A stretch of DNA of 64,000 nt from the NCBI GenBank assembly GCA_022225965.2, contig JAKJXP020000045.1, positions 124,001 to 188,000 on the forward strand, in the 5' to 3' direction. The position numbers and the translations under genes are program-made. Source of the stretch: Diatrype stigma. Its lineage: Eukaryota; Ascomycota; Sordariomycetes; Xylariales; Diatrypaceae. The notes below the pieces were generated by a model, which made no database searches, was not told the DNA's origin, and saw only the letters and a list, made by a program, of their open reading frames with translations. This document shows positions 35,374 through 45,809 of the stretch, one piece after another. How positions within the stretch are numbered: position 1 is the first letter of the stretch; each line of letters starts with the position of its first letter.

Positions 35374-36351
35374 CAGAATAACTATTATGACCGGACCTTT
35401 CTAACTTATCATTGATTACCATGGGAAAACAACCTGTACATTTGAAACGGAATGGAATGGGACCTTATGAGACTTTGCACATGTTTGCGCTTATAATCCC
35501 AAGTGGAAGGCGGGTTGTTTGCATGCCCTTTCTAGGAACTGGCGTCAAGGAAGGGGAGGGATATCCGATGTGGACTGGTTTTCATGGATTCATGCATATT
35601 CTACATAGAGAAAATCGTCTTAAAAGGCACTCTCCACGATGGTAGGCGAAACGATTAGCGACGTTTTCTCAATATATAGCTCCTTTCGGAGCGGGGAATT
35701 CCATCCTTGATGGACATCGATGTGTCGATTATGGCTACATGAGTTCACTGATCACGACCGATGCACTATTGGTTTGCACAGCAAGTCTTTGGATTCTGAT
35801 GATGTTGAAGGGCTGACTTGCGAGCCTTCATAGGAGGCAGCCTATCACTTTGGCATTATAGTGAGTCTTGTCTCCCACCCCCTATCATGTTCTAGATGCT
35901 ACTGTCATGACAGGTCTTTCAAGGTCGCTTCGACAAGCTTCTGCCCTGAGGGCCGAATCAAAAGTCTCATTCACGGAATCGAGAACAACGGCTTTGTTAC
36001 CAGGTCGAGCTATGAACCTTCTTCCATCATCACTTTCTCGGACAAAGCATCTGCTCCTGTTCGAGTCGGCCGACGTATCGAGTCAAAGCGATGAAGTCTT
36101 TGAGCGGATCTTTTTGCCTGGTCCTGTGCAGGAACAACGCTCGATATGGACGGGTACTTAGGGATCCCTTCCCTCGCGCCTTGCCTGGTTCTCGTCTATT
36201 CAATCAAGAAAACCGGTTTACATACACATGGACAAGTTGCAAGTGACTGAACTGACTTCGTACTTGCGCACTTTTTGAACAAGTAAACAGTAAAACGAGT
36301 TTCATCCCTTAGAGAACGTAAACGTGCTAATTCCAAGCACTCCTATACGTC
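35374..36351. other. Intergenic region, no gene seen
   Basis: Two overlapping short + frames (35,861-36,161) show no family likeness and no splice partners. The region separates two same-strand genes. Confidence 0.5.
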
Positions 36352-39312
36352 ATGGCATCTTCTACTAACCACAGCACGGAGTCCCCAGGCGGGAGCAGTC
36401 CGTCTCCAGCCTCCAGGTCGAAGCAGGCGATGGACATCCGCATCCAGGAGCTGACGGACCGCGAGGTGCAGCAGCTGACAGGCCTTTTGTCACGGCGCCC
36501 CTCGTTCGGCATCGGCCGTCCCTCGAAGCGTTGGCTCGAGCACCAGGCCAAACTCGTGGCTCGTCTGCCCCCGGAAATCAGACGCCCCAACAACCTACTC
36601 AAGCGCTTCGTCATCAAGTACGGCGGCGACCGCTCCATCTTCGAGCACCCACCCGCCGTGCTCTGCCCCACGCATTACGAGATTCACCCGCGGCTCATGC
36701 GCCGCCTCTTCGTGGTCGTGCTCGATGAGGTGACGCGGCACGCCGACCGCCTGCGCTATTGGGTTTCTGCTGCTGCTGCTGCGACGACCAACAGCGGCAC
36801 CGAGGAACCAAATCCCGAGATGGTCGCTTTCGTCGACCGCGTCGACGGCCTCGGGGCCCTCTGGATGGAGCCCGCGCTCTACCTCGAGACGTTCCACGCG
36901 CCGCCCGCCGACCGCCGCATGGTCAAGGTCGAGAGCTTCTGCGAGGCCTGCACGCTGGCCGTGCTGGGCGCCAGCGCCCGCACCCTGGCCGACATCCGCG
37001 CCATCATTATCGACCGCGCCGAGCGGCTGCGGGAGCACCGCGACGGGCGCCGCTACGGCGAGGAAGAGGATCGGCAGCGGAGGCAGAGGCGCAGGGAGGA
37101 GAGAAGGGAGCGAAGACGGAGGCAGTGGGAGGACGAGGAGCGCATGCTCGAGGACGCGAGGAGAGATCCGAGCGGGGAGAGGGACAGGTGGGTCCGCTCG
37201 GGTCGCGCCCCTGATGCCGAGAGGGCGAAGTACCATGTCATGCTCGACGAGATCGAGGCTCGGCACCGGGGACACCAGGATCGGGAGCCGGGATACCATC
37301 GCCACCACCGCCGCCGACATCAGGACTCCTCTACGCGTCGCTCCTCGCGTGGCAGATCACGCGCCGGATCGCGCCACCGCCACCAGGAGCCCAGACACCG
37401 AGACAGCCGCGACCGTGCCCGTGACCAGCCCCGCGACCCCCGCCTCCTTCGCATCGTCGAGATCTGGATCGACCACCTGGGCGACGAGCGCGCCGCCGTC
37501 GCGCGGGGCATGAGCGACGACCTGCTCGTCCTGCTACGGCGCTACCGACGGCAGATCGACCGAGCACGCCCGCGGGAGGGCCGCCGTCGCTCTCGTCGCA
37601 ATGGCATTCCCGTCGCCGGCGCGGCGCCCGCCACCAACCCCCAGGACGCAGCTGAGCTGCGTCGCAAGACAGCGAACTTCTACCGCAACGCCGGGGCCGC
37701 GCGGAGCGTATACCGACCCGATTCCCTGGCCGGGGGCATGTCGCAGGTCGGCGCGATCGGGTTGGACGCTATGCCGCCTCCGCCTATGTGCGGGAGCGGT
37801 CGTCCCGGCGCCCCCGAGCCCCCGCGGGACGGGCGCTTCAGCGGGTTCAGCAGCAACTCGCCGCCGAGCGCCGAGTTCCTACGGCGCTTCGAGCGCGAGG
37901 TCCAGATCGGCGACGGTGGTGGACAAGGACAAGCAGGGGAGGGGGACCCGCATGGCGGCGAGGATTACGATTACGATTACGACGTCGACCTCGACGAAGC
38001 GGAGGAGCTTGAGGAAGAAGAGGACGAGGATGATGCGTTCGACGACGCGGGGGGGTTCCATGGGGCTGAGGCGGAGCGCGACTTCGAGCGCGAGGAGCGG
38101 AGCCGTGAAAAGGTCGCCGCTTGGGCCGTCAACGCATGGGCCGAGTCGCGGCGCGACTTGTCCGGGCCCGAGCTCGAGCGCGGCGCCCGCTCCGTCATCG
38201 CGGGTATGCACCCGGCCTTCCGGCCCGATAATGCCGCCAACTCCCAGAGCGGATCCAACTCGTCCCGACGCGAGTCTGCTGTCCCGCTGCCGCTCTGTGT
38301 TGGCGTGGACCGGAACTCCCCGTCGACGAGTATGAGGGCCTCCTCTATCATCGGCTCTGCGCTCGGCATCGGTAGCAGTGGCAGCAGCAGCAGCAGCAAG
38401 AGACGCGCCGGCGAGGAGGCAAAGGAAAGGGAGGAGAAGAGGAAGTCGAAGGCGAAGCTGCAGCAGCCTCAGCGTCCGACCGCAAATACGAATATCCCCT
38501 ATGCGGAGAGCGCCGTCTGGACCGACATCACGGTCAAATCCGACTGGCGCGATCATAACCAGCCGGACCCACCGCCGCCTGTCCCGAGCATGGTGGCGGG
38601 TATCGACCCGGCTCAGTCGACCGAGGCGTTCCCGGCGTACACGGATCATGCGGGAAATGGAGGGGTCTCGAACGGCCAAGAACAGCAGCAGCAGCAGCAG
38701 CAAGAGAGACTCCAGACCCCTCCACCTTGGGCGCCAGCCAAGAAGCCCTCGCGCAAGTACTGCTTCCCAGACTCTGACATCGGGTCCGTCGTCCGTGGCA
38801 AAGTCGACCGCCAGTACCTGAAGAAGAACCGGGGAGTCCTCCGAGAGGTGCCCCCGGGTATGAACCCCTTCACCTCGCCAGCGTCGCCGGCCTCCAAGCA
38901 CCGAAGTGTCGCTGGACGAGGGGCCGGATCGGATCGGGGCCAAGAAAACGACGCAGGCGGCAGCCACAGCGGAAACCCCATATCGCCGGGCGCGAACGAC
39001 GACCCCTGGGCTCCCTACGAGAGGGCGGCAGAAGCCGCCGCCGCCGCCGCTGCTGCTGCTGGTGGCGCGTCCTCGATGGCCGCGTCTGACAGGTTGGGGA
39101 CGGCGACGGCGACTAGCAAGGTCAGCAGCAGGTCGACGGCGCCGTCGAGCACCCTCCCTCCCCTAGAACACCTAGATGAAGGTGGTGTCGTCGATGACGG
39201 CAACGACGACGACGTCATCGTGCCCGACGACTCCGCGAGTAACTTGCAGTGGGCTCGCCGGGCGGCGAGCGATGATCTCACGCAGCTCGGGGATTTCATG
39301 GGGCGTCGCTGA
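36352..39312 (+). CDS. Large intronless hypothetical protein with disordered, charged C-terminal half
   Basis: A single uninterrupted exon encodes 986 aa. Residues about 20-230 look folded: ELTDREVQQLTGLLSRRPS, NNLLKRFVIKYGG, a CPTHYEIHPRLMRRLFVVVL segment, and a helical part ending in LADIRAIIIDRAERL. A long Arg/Glu-rich helix-like segment (about 235-290) and an Arg/His/Ser/Asp-rich stretch (about 310-365) resemble RS/RD domains of RNA-associated proteins. An acidic block with repeated DY and a long E/D run lies at about 542-570. Gln, Ala and Ser homopolymers occur further on. The C-terminus has SRKYCFPDSDIGSVVRGKVD and is again acidic. I do not recognise the family; an RNA-binding or nuclear scaffold role is only a guess. 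Strong GC-ending codons support translation of this frame over the long opposite frames. Confidence 0.85.
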   Translation: MASSTNHSTESPGGSSPSPASRSKQAMDIRIQELTDREVQQLTGLLSRRPSFGIGRPSKRWLEHQAKLVARLPPEIRRPNNLLKRFVIKYGGDRSIFEHPPAVLCPTHYEIHPRLMRRLFVVVLDEVTRHADRLRYWVSAAAAATTNSGTEEPNPEMVAFVDRVDGLGALWMEPALYLETFHAPPADRRMVKVESFCEACTLAVLGASARTLADIRAIIIDRAERLREHRDGRRYGEEEDRQRRQRRREERRERRRRQWEDEERMLEDARRDPSGERDRWVRSGRAPDAERAKYHVMLDEIEARHRGHQDREPGYHRHHRRRHQDSSTRRSSRGRSRAGSRHRHQEPRHRDSRDRARDQPRDPRLLRIVEIWIDHLGDERAAVARGMSDDLLVLLRRYRRQIDRARPREGRRRSRRNGIPVAGAAPATNPQDAAELRRKTANFYRNAGAARSVYRPDSLAGGMSQVGAIGLDAMPPPPMCGSGRPGAPEPPRDGRFSGFSSNSPPSAEFLRRFEREVQIGDGGGQGQAGEGDPHGGEDYDYDYDVDLDEAEELEEEEDEDDAFDDAGGFHGAEAERDFEREERSREKVAAWAVNAWAESRRDLSGPELERGARSVIAGMHPAFRPDNAANSQSGSNSSRRESAVPLPLCVGVDRNSPSTSMRASSIIGSALGIGSSGSSSSSKRRAGEEAKEREEKRKSKAKLQQPQRPTANTNIPYAESAVWTDITVKSDWRDHNQPDPPPPVPSMVAGIDPAQSTEAFPAYTDHAGNGGVSNGQEQQQQQQQERLQTPPPWAPAKKPSRKYCFPDSDIGSVVRGKVDRQYLKKNRGVLREVPPGMNPFTSPASPASKHRSVAGRGAGSDRGQENDAGGSHSGNPISPGANDDPWAPYERAAEAAAAAAAAAGGASSMAASDRLGTATATSKVSSRSTAPSSTLPPLEHLDEGGVVDDGNDDDVIVPDDSASNLQWARRAASDDLTQLGDFMGRR

Positions 39313-39603
39313 TGGGCAGAAGTTGGATCGAGTTAGGCTGTAGGGATTTTTGATGCGGGTGAAAGTCAAGGAACAATTCCCGGTGGGACTGCTATGTTAA
39401 GCTTTAATGATAATAAAAGACAAGTGAACAACAAGATAAACCCAAATTTCCCTGACTCAGTAATGGAATTCCTGGTATAGTAGATTCTACTCTAATTGTG
39501 ACTTGTTCGGTAAACAAACCCCCGGTCTTCCCACCTCTCAAGTGCAAGTACAAGCTCCTACTCTCGATTCTCTTATACCTGTGTGACTGGCTATTATCCG
39601 CTA

Positions 39604-40615
39604 TCAGGCCGTCTTCCAACACGTTCTAGCGGCCTCCTTCACCACTTCTGGGTACGGCTCATTCACCCCATATTGGCTGAAAAATACGTAGTACCTGGGC
39701 TTTCCGCAGTCGCCGGGTAATGCACGGTAACGCCCTACTACGACGTCTGACAGCACCTCCCGGAGCCTGAGCATCACCCTATCGACGACCTCCTTATCAA
39801 CGGTCAGCATCACCTTGACGTCGTGCCGAACTGCCCAGCTGAACGTATGCTTCAGCAACGACTCGGCGAGTCTCTGGCTTCGGCGGTCTTCATCGATGCA
39901 CACCTTGTGGATTACTTTGATGTAGATGTGTTACGTTATTAGCAAGATGCGGGTGCATTCATTGACTGGGGAGGGGACGTGGGATGCTTACCGAGAAGAG
40001 GCTCGTCGAATTCTCGAGACCGCCATTGCCCCAGAGCCTGCATATTCACTCCCGTGAGCCCACCAAACGATGAGGTCAGGTCAGCGCCAAAACCACATTC
40101 GCTGGAATCCTTCGGCTCGTTGGATGTAGGTGCAAACAGAGCTTCGAACAGTCCTTTCTTGTCTCCAGACCTGCGGCAGTAAGCATTAGTTCAGATTATC
40201 GTTCGTACACGCCTCGGGAGTAGGTAAACCGTAATTCGTTTGATCTCGGGACAGAAACAACAAATACACTTAGAGAAAGAGAAAGAACAACGTCAAGCAG
40301 AAACACGCAATGAGTATTGAAGCTAGAAGTGGTTCTGGAAGAGAAGCTAGGTGCGCACCAGCCTTTGGGCATATGGAAGTACCACCAGGCGACGCCGATT
40401 AAAACACGCCCCTCGAACTGAGTGTCGATAGCAACGTCGAACACACAATGCTGCTTCGTGATCAGGTCCTTCAGACCGCTTATATCTGTGTCTTCATTGG
40501 TGATTCTACCCCCGAAGATCTTCTCATCCTCGAAGGATCTCTTCAGCAGGCTGGAGATGGCCGCAACATCCCCTTCAGTAGCTCTCTCGATGACGATTGA
40601 GGTGGCAGCGGACAT
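39604..40615 (-). CDS. GNAT-family N-acetyltransferase
   Basis: Three exons on the minus strand: 40615-40359, 40170-39992 and 39914-39604, giving 248 aa. The junction codons are W86 (TG+G) and V146 (G+TA). The N-terminal strand-helix unit IVIERATEGDVAAISSLLKR is typical of GNAT proteins. VLIGVAWWYF fits the following beta strands. An acidic insertion follows (DKKGLFEALFAPTSNEPKDS). The acetyl-CoA-binding helix lies in VCIDEDRRSQRLAESLLKH. The C-terminus carries the last strands (RYYVFFSQYG). Such fungal proteins acetylate small amines or protein amino groups; substrate unknown. In the CoA loop the usual first Gly of RxxGxG/A reads Arg (RSQRLA). Divergently oriented to the F-box gene at 41,830, with 1.2 kb shared upstream sequence. 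Confidence 0.8.
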
Positions 40616-41829
40616 TTTCAGCGATAAAACAGGGGTGAATCAACTATCGGTAGTTAAGATGGTAAGAGTATGGACAGGTTGTGCAACTAGTGAACCTTGT
40701 CGAAAGACTTGTATGCTTTGATGAGCTGGCTCGGTCTTCTCATCTCGATCATGGTAAGGAATGTCCTGCCTTTTGTACTCGAGGGTCAAGGTCGCACACG
40801 TTCGTGAGTCAAACCTAGTCGCATAGTTGCGCGCCAGATTGTGTAATGGCAGACGTAAGAACCCCGAGGATCATATCCCGTTCACACCCGCAAGATGAGA
40901 TGAACACCACCAACACGTGCGTGTGTACGAACATAGAGCTACCAGGCCATCAGGCCCGAGTCTTCTCCCCAACAGGATTCATCATGCTTATTAGAAATGG
41001 ATCCGGGCTTATATAGACGTCGATTGTAAGGGCGAAACGTATGTTTTGTATGACAGGGAAGCTATCCATGGCCTGACTGCGTATGTAAGTTTTACAAGTA
41101 ACCTGGAAATGCTTGGGGCAGTGTTACGTCGAGAGTGCTTGATAGCCATGAGATGTAGTTCCCGAAGAGCCGACTTTCCTTCAACTGCAGATTCAATGTT
41201 GTCGCAAGAAGCCGATGTGTCCACAACCCAGGCTGCTATTGTACCTAACCCACCCTGTCCACCCCCTTTTCCAATGGCTTGGCTATGCTATTACAGCCAC
41301 CGTTTTCGATGCAAGTGCGGTCGTACGTGCCATAACCTTGTTACTGGCTTCCTGTTTCTTTGCAGTTCCAGTATTGACGCAAGCGCAAGCACGACCTGCG
41401 CGTCTTTTCGATTCCTGCCTTCCAAGTTGTCATGCATGGAGTAAAAAGAAAAGGAACCTTAATAAAAAAAATTAAACTGACTGTAACTACCTACCTTCTA
41501 TTGTACACACGACGGCAGTCACGGCTCGTCGCGTCTCGCCAAGACGGGAACTTATCTAATCGAGCACAGTGCAAATTGCTAACCAATACTTAGCCTATCA
41601 CTGCTATCAGTCCATGTAGGCAGGTGTTTTAGTGGCGTCTGTGGCTTGAACTTAGAGCTTCCTTGCATCCCGTAACACCGCGTCAAGCTCCGGAGCTCTC
41701 AACCCTCGGAAGTCAACAACACCTGCAATTATTAGGATTTCGGAAATTCCGATGCTGCTTCTCCTCATCATCGTATCTTCTCGTCTCAATTGAACACCGT
41801 GGAATTCTTCTCGATACTAACCCCCCATC
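40616..41829. other. Shared divergent upstream region, no gene seen
   Basis: This lies between the minus-strand acetyltransferase gene and the plus-strand F-box gene. A + frame at 41,046-41,444 shows no domain or codon bias and is not supported. Confidence 0.5.
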
Positions 41830-43577
41830 ATGTCTTCATCTTCAGTTACCCTTCCTCAAGATATCATTCTCCTGATCTGCCAAGAGCTAGCCTTCCGTCA
41901 TGACTTCGCCACGTTGTTTAGTTGCTCCCTAGTCAGTCGAAGAGTGGCCAGTATTGCCCTAGAGCAGCTTTACAGGTAACCCCCTCTGGCATGGCATGTT
42001 CTTCATAGCTGTTTCCTTTGGCTAATCCGGTAACTAGCATACATGAGTTGTCGCCAGCAAGCTCCAGTGACACTGGCAAGCTCGAGTGGGCGCGACTATG
42101 GCGGTCTATCATCCTTTCCAGCATTGGAGGCACCGCGTACCCATACTGCGCCTATGTCCGGACTCTGTCCTTGGGTCTTAACTTTGTCGAGAATATGCCG
42201 GATAACTTGAACGACAAAGCTATCCGGGATTTCTTCTTCGAAGGACCTATGGAGCCGTTTCTTGTTCTGCTGGAGGGTACTACCCCATCCAGGAAAACGC
42301 GAGGTGCTCGGATTTCGCGGATACACGCCGAAAAGACCATGGTGAAGTGCGCCGACTCGGTCACTAGCTACATCAAGAAGCTGGCTGATGATACCGAGAC
42401 TGCGGTCGCGTTAGCTCATCTGGAATTCTACAATGTTCCCATTGACCTGCTGCCAACGTGGATCTCGCGCCTTGGCACTTTGACGTCATTGCGCATCCGG
42501 GATGGTTCCATTCTGGGTGCTGAGGCTGGTAGTGCCATCTCGCAGTACTGCCCTCATTTTGACGACTTGACCTTATACTGGCTGGAGGGCCCTACCGTAG
42601 ACGAGGATATGGCCGCCTTCTTCCGCACGTTACGCCCAAACAGTCTGAGAAGCTTCGAGATCATGAGCCAAAACCGGATCGGAGAGGAGACCCTGACGGC
42701 ACTTAACACACACGCTTCCTCACTGAAGTGTCTGAAACTTGGTACTTTGTCGGCCCAAGCTATGAAGTGTCTGAATGTGCTGCCGAGCTGTACTGCCTTG
42801 GAGATCCTCGAGATCGAGAATGAGGGTGGATCACAAGTCGATCTCAGAGCCTTCAGTGAACAGATGCTGAAAGAAGTTACAGCCTGGATCCAAAGCTGCA
42901 AATCGTTGCGTGAGCTGAGCTTCAGGGGTGTCCAAGATGCGCTGCTAATAGTCAAGGACGTCCTGACCTCTCCAGATATCCATCTAACCTCCCTAGATAT
43001 ACAGTTCCTCCGACAATTCAATGATCAAGACAGCGCCGCGACCTGGGCTGCTCTTGAAATGCAGGATAGCCTAGAGAGCTTAACGCTTGGTGCAAAGCTT
43101 GACCAACAGGACATGTTTGTGCTTGCAGAGTACCCTCCGCTTGCAGAATCCATATGCCGGCTAAAGAACTTGAAGTCGCTCAATCTGAAGCAAACTTTCG
43201 CGCAAGCGTTTGAAATCCATCAATTCGCCCGATCCTTGCCCAATCTTGTCGATTTCAGTTTCGGCGGTGAACTTATGGACGACACTATCTTGACATCTTT
43301 GGCAGCTCTCCCGCACCTTATGGCAGTTGGCATAAATGCTCAGTCTGCGTTCACCTGGCCCGGTCTCCGGAACTTTGCACATAAGCTCGAGTTGGCTAGG
43401 CGCTACGGGTTTCAATGCGAGATATTGGGTCAACTAGGCGATGCGAAGTTCTCCGCGGATCAACAAAATTGGCTACAGGATTTCTTCGCCACAGCACTGT
43501 ACGGGAGGTTTGACGTTGGCTATTACATGGACCCGGACGAGCTCCATGAAGACGACTTCAGTGATCTATCTGATTGA
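41830..43577 (+). CDS. F-box/LRR-like protein
   Basis: Two exons, 41830-41975 and 42038-43577 (phase 2, AG+C gives Ser49), giving 561 aa. The N-terminal F-box reads TLPQDIILLICQEL..FATLFSCSLVSRRVASIALEQLY (about residues 7-48). The rest is a run of degenerate leucine-rich repeats: LAHLEFYNVPIDLLPTWISR, LTSLRIRDGSI, LKCLKLGTLSAQAMKCLN, LEILEIENEGG, LRELSFRGV, LTSLDIQFLRQF, LESLTLGAK, LKSLNLKQTFAQ and LVDFSFGGE. The C-terminus is acidic (DPDELHEDDFSDLSD). Such proteins are substrate receptors of SCF ubiquitin ligases; the target is unknown. The first exon is supported by the F-box alignment and clean splice sites (GTAACC..ACTAG). Confidence 0.87.
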
Positions 43578-43846
43578 TTGGGGAAACACGAACTATATCA
43601 CTAAATGCTACACCCCTGTGATTGCCCATAGGAGACTGGTAAAGGCTGGGCTGGGAAAACCAGACGATACACGATCGGATTTCGCTAGGATTTGCCGTTA
43701 AAGGGGGTTATTGCTAGATGTACAATCGGACATTGTTATTCCATGACACTTATCACAAGTAAACCTAATGAACCGACCGGAATAACCGCGCGTCTTCCTG
43801 CCAGTATCGATCAATGCCCACTCCACCATACGCCCTATGTCTACCT

Positions 43847-44308
43847 TCACTCATCCCTCCAACCCACGCCAGTCCTCTCCGCCCCAAATACCGCGTTAGG
43901 CATCCCCAATAACACCGACGGAGAAGAGGCTCCCGCTGCTGCTGCTATTGCCGCTGCCGCTGCCGCCGCATCCGGCGCGCCCGAGCCAAACGTGTGGCTG
44001 TTCCGGCACTCCCAGCCACACCACTCTCCCGTATCCACGATGTGGATGTTGTCTGCGCGCGGCAGACATTCGTCCGGCCACGCGAACGGCAGCGTTTTGC
44101 GGCCCTCCGGCGTCCACGCCGACGCGTCCTCGTGTATCCGGTGCAGCTCGGCGAGCACGCGCAGACACGACGGCCCCGCGAGGAGCGTGGTGTTGTGGAT
44201 GCATAGCGGCCGGAGGAGGATGTAGAGGCACATCTCCCTTCCGTCCGTCCGTACTTGTATTGTGTGATATAGCGGGTGTTGGGAAAGGAGGCTGGAGTGC
44301 CTAATCAT
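43847..44308 (-). CDS. Small Ala-rich hypothetical protein, model uncertain
   Basis: The minus frame is open from 44,308 to a TGA at 43,847 (153 aa). An internal ATG at 44,233 gives a 128-aa version and marks where coding-like codon use begins. The core reads ILLRPLCIHNTTLLAGPSCL, then EDASAWTPEGRKTLPFAWPD and NIHIVDTGEWCGWECRNSHT. Most codons end in G or C, unlike the flanking DNA, which supports real coding. A poly-Ala stretch of GCN/GGA codons and a short tail follow. No signal peptide or known domain. It may be the last exon of a gene whose upstream exon I cannot place because microsatellites intervene. Confidence 0.42.
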   Translation of the reverse strand: MIRHSSLLSQHPLYHTIQVRTDGREMCLYILLRPLCIHNTTLLAGPSCLRVLAELHRIHEDASAWTPEGRKTLPFAWPDECLPRADNIHIVDTGEWCGWECRNSHTFGSGAPDAAAAAAAIAAAAGASSPSVLLGMPNAVFGAERTGVGWRDE

Positions 44309-44330
44309 CGATGATGCCGTACTGTACTGG

Positions 44331-44378
<48 letters not shown>

Positions 44379-44379
44379 C
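44331..44379. repeat. (CAGG)n microsatellite
   Basis: About twelve tandem CAGG units. Confidence 0.95.
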
Positions 44380-44681
44380 TGGCAGATTAGCGCCGTCCAG
44401 GGCAGGGGATAAGGAGGGCGGGCGGGTGACGGGACGGATTATGGAATAATACGAAAACAAGGGGGTATAGTGGTGTGTCTGTTGGCTACGAAGGATGCTG
44501 GTGTACGGCTTAATGGGGGGTGGTGTCTGTGTACGATGTGGTACCCTTCTCGGGCCCCCAGACCGTTTCGACGCGTCCCTAGTGACGTGGGCAATGTTGA
44601 AGAAGCCCCCGGAGGGTAGGCGTGTGCGTGTTTTGGTGAACGGAGTTAGGCACTTTTCCGTAAAGTTGGACGAACGGGGTT

Positions 44682-44713
<32 letters not shown>
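44682..44713. repeat. (TG)n microsatellite
   Basis: About 16 perfect TG units. Confidence 0.95.
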
Positions 44714-44714
<1 letters not shown>

Positions 44715-45760
44715 CGCTCAAGGAAAGGAGACAAGTCTCAAGGGGGTGGGGGGTAACAGGGAGGATAATATGGTCGCCGAGCGAGAAGCTTGTCCACTAC
44801 ATGCTTTCTGATCTTTCCATAGAAGGTGAGCAATCGTTCGTATCGAAACTGCTTGTTGTTGTTGTTGGTGGAGGCGACGGCGACGGCGGCGGGCATGGGA
44901 CCGGATGGATGGAAACTTTCGTGTTTTTATGTTCTCGCTTAAGTAGACGCGCCATGATTCCATATGAACATCGTCAGAGACAAGTAGAGGCGACTTTTCG
45001 AGGTGAGCGCGGTATTGACCCTGAGAAGTGCAAACTGGGCCGGCCATGTTTGGGCAAGGTTGTCTGTCTGTCTGTCTGCCTGTATGTCTGCCCCCTTTCG
45101 TTCGTACTTCACGACGTTCTCAGGCCTGGTGGGGGGATGGCCCTCGTCCGAGTAGGTCTTCACGGCAGATATGTTGCCAGATCACCCGAGGCCTGATCAA
45201 GTAGGGAACGACCAGAATTCCTCCTATTCTATTTCATTTTTCTTTGTATTTTATCCTTTTTCTTGAGGTCTAGGCATTCTACCTCAGACCCGAAGAAGCA
45301 TCGGATCGAAGGGTGAGAACAGAAGTCCGTGCCATTTGCTGTAACGAGTCTTAGATATATACAAGAGTCAGTCTCTGTCTGAGGACGCGCATTACTTTTT
45401 TCTAATTTCTCAGTTCTGTCTGCCTGCCTACTCTACGTCTTTCTGTCCGGCTATGATAGCACAAGCATGGCTAATAAACATGTGCAATGACTAACCGTCT
45501 GAAAGCCCTCTCACAGACAGGTCCACCCGCTCGTCATCAGGGAGCACCATCAAACACTCACTATCCTTCACCATGCTCACCGCTAGATTCTCAAAACTTA
45601 GTTGAACCTGAGAAACCTCGTTCCTGACTACTACTACTGTTACGCCCCGCGGGGTTTTCATAGTCTTGTCGGCCCCTATATATAGATCGTGCACAACGCT
45701 ACGCCAAAGTAGCCCGCACGTTGCGAGAGCTACTAGTTACCAGGCATGGGCAGATCTGAA

Positions 45761-45761
45761 C

Positions 45762-45806
<45 letters not shown>
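45761..45806. repeat. (AT)n(TG)n compound microsatellite
   Basis: About six AT units run directly into about sixteen TG units. Confidence 0.95.

Positions 45807-45809
<3 letters not shown>

Noticed and set aside
35861..36161. Two overlapping short + frames upstream of the intronless gene
   Set aside because: Neither has a domain, codon bias or splice partner.
37879..38967. A 362-codon frame antisense to the large intronless gene
   Set aside because: Low complexity, complement of Ser/Asp/Gln tracts. The sense frame has the better codon pattern and an ATG-to-stop span of 986 codons.
41046..41444. Cys-containing 132-codon + frame between two genes
   Set aside because: No spacing of Cys that fits a zinc-binding domain, no codon bias, and lies in a probable promoter region.
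44495..45196. A 233-codon open frame on the + strand
   Set aside because: It runs through a (TG)n microsatellite giving Cys-Val repeats, has no domain and no coding-type codon use; open by chance in GC-rich repeat DNA.
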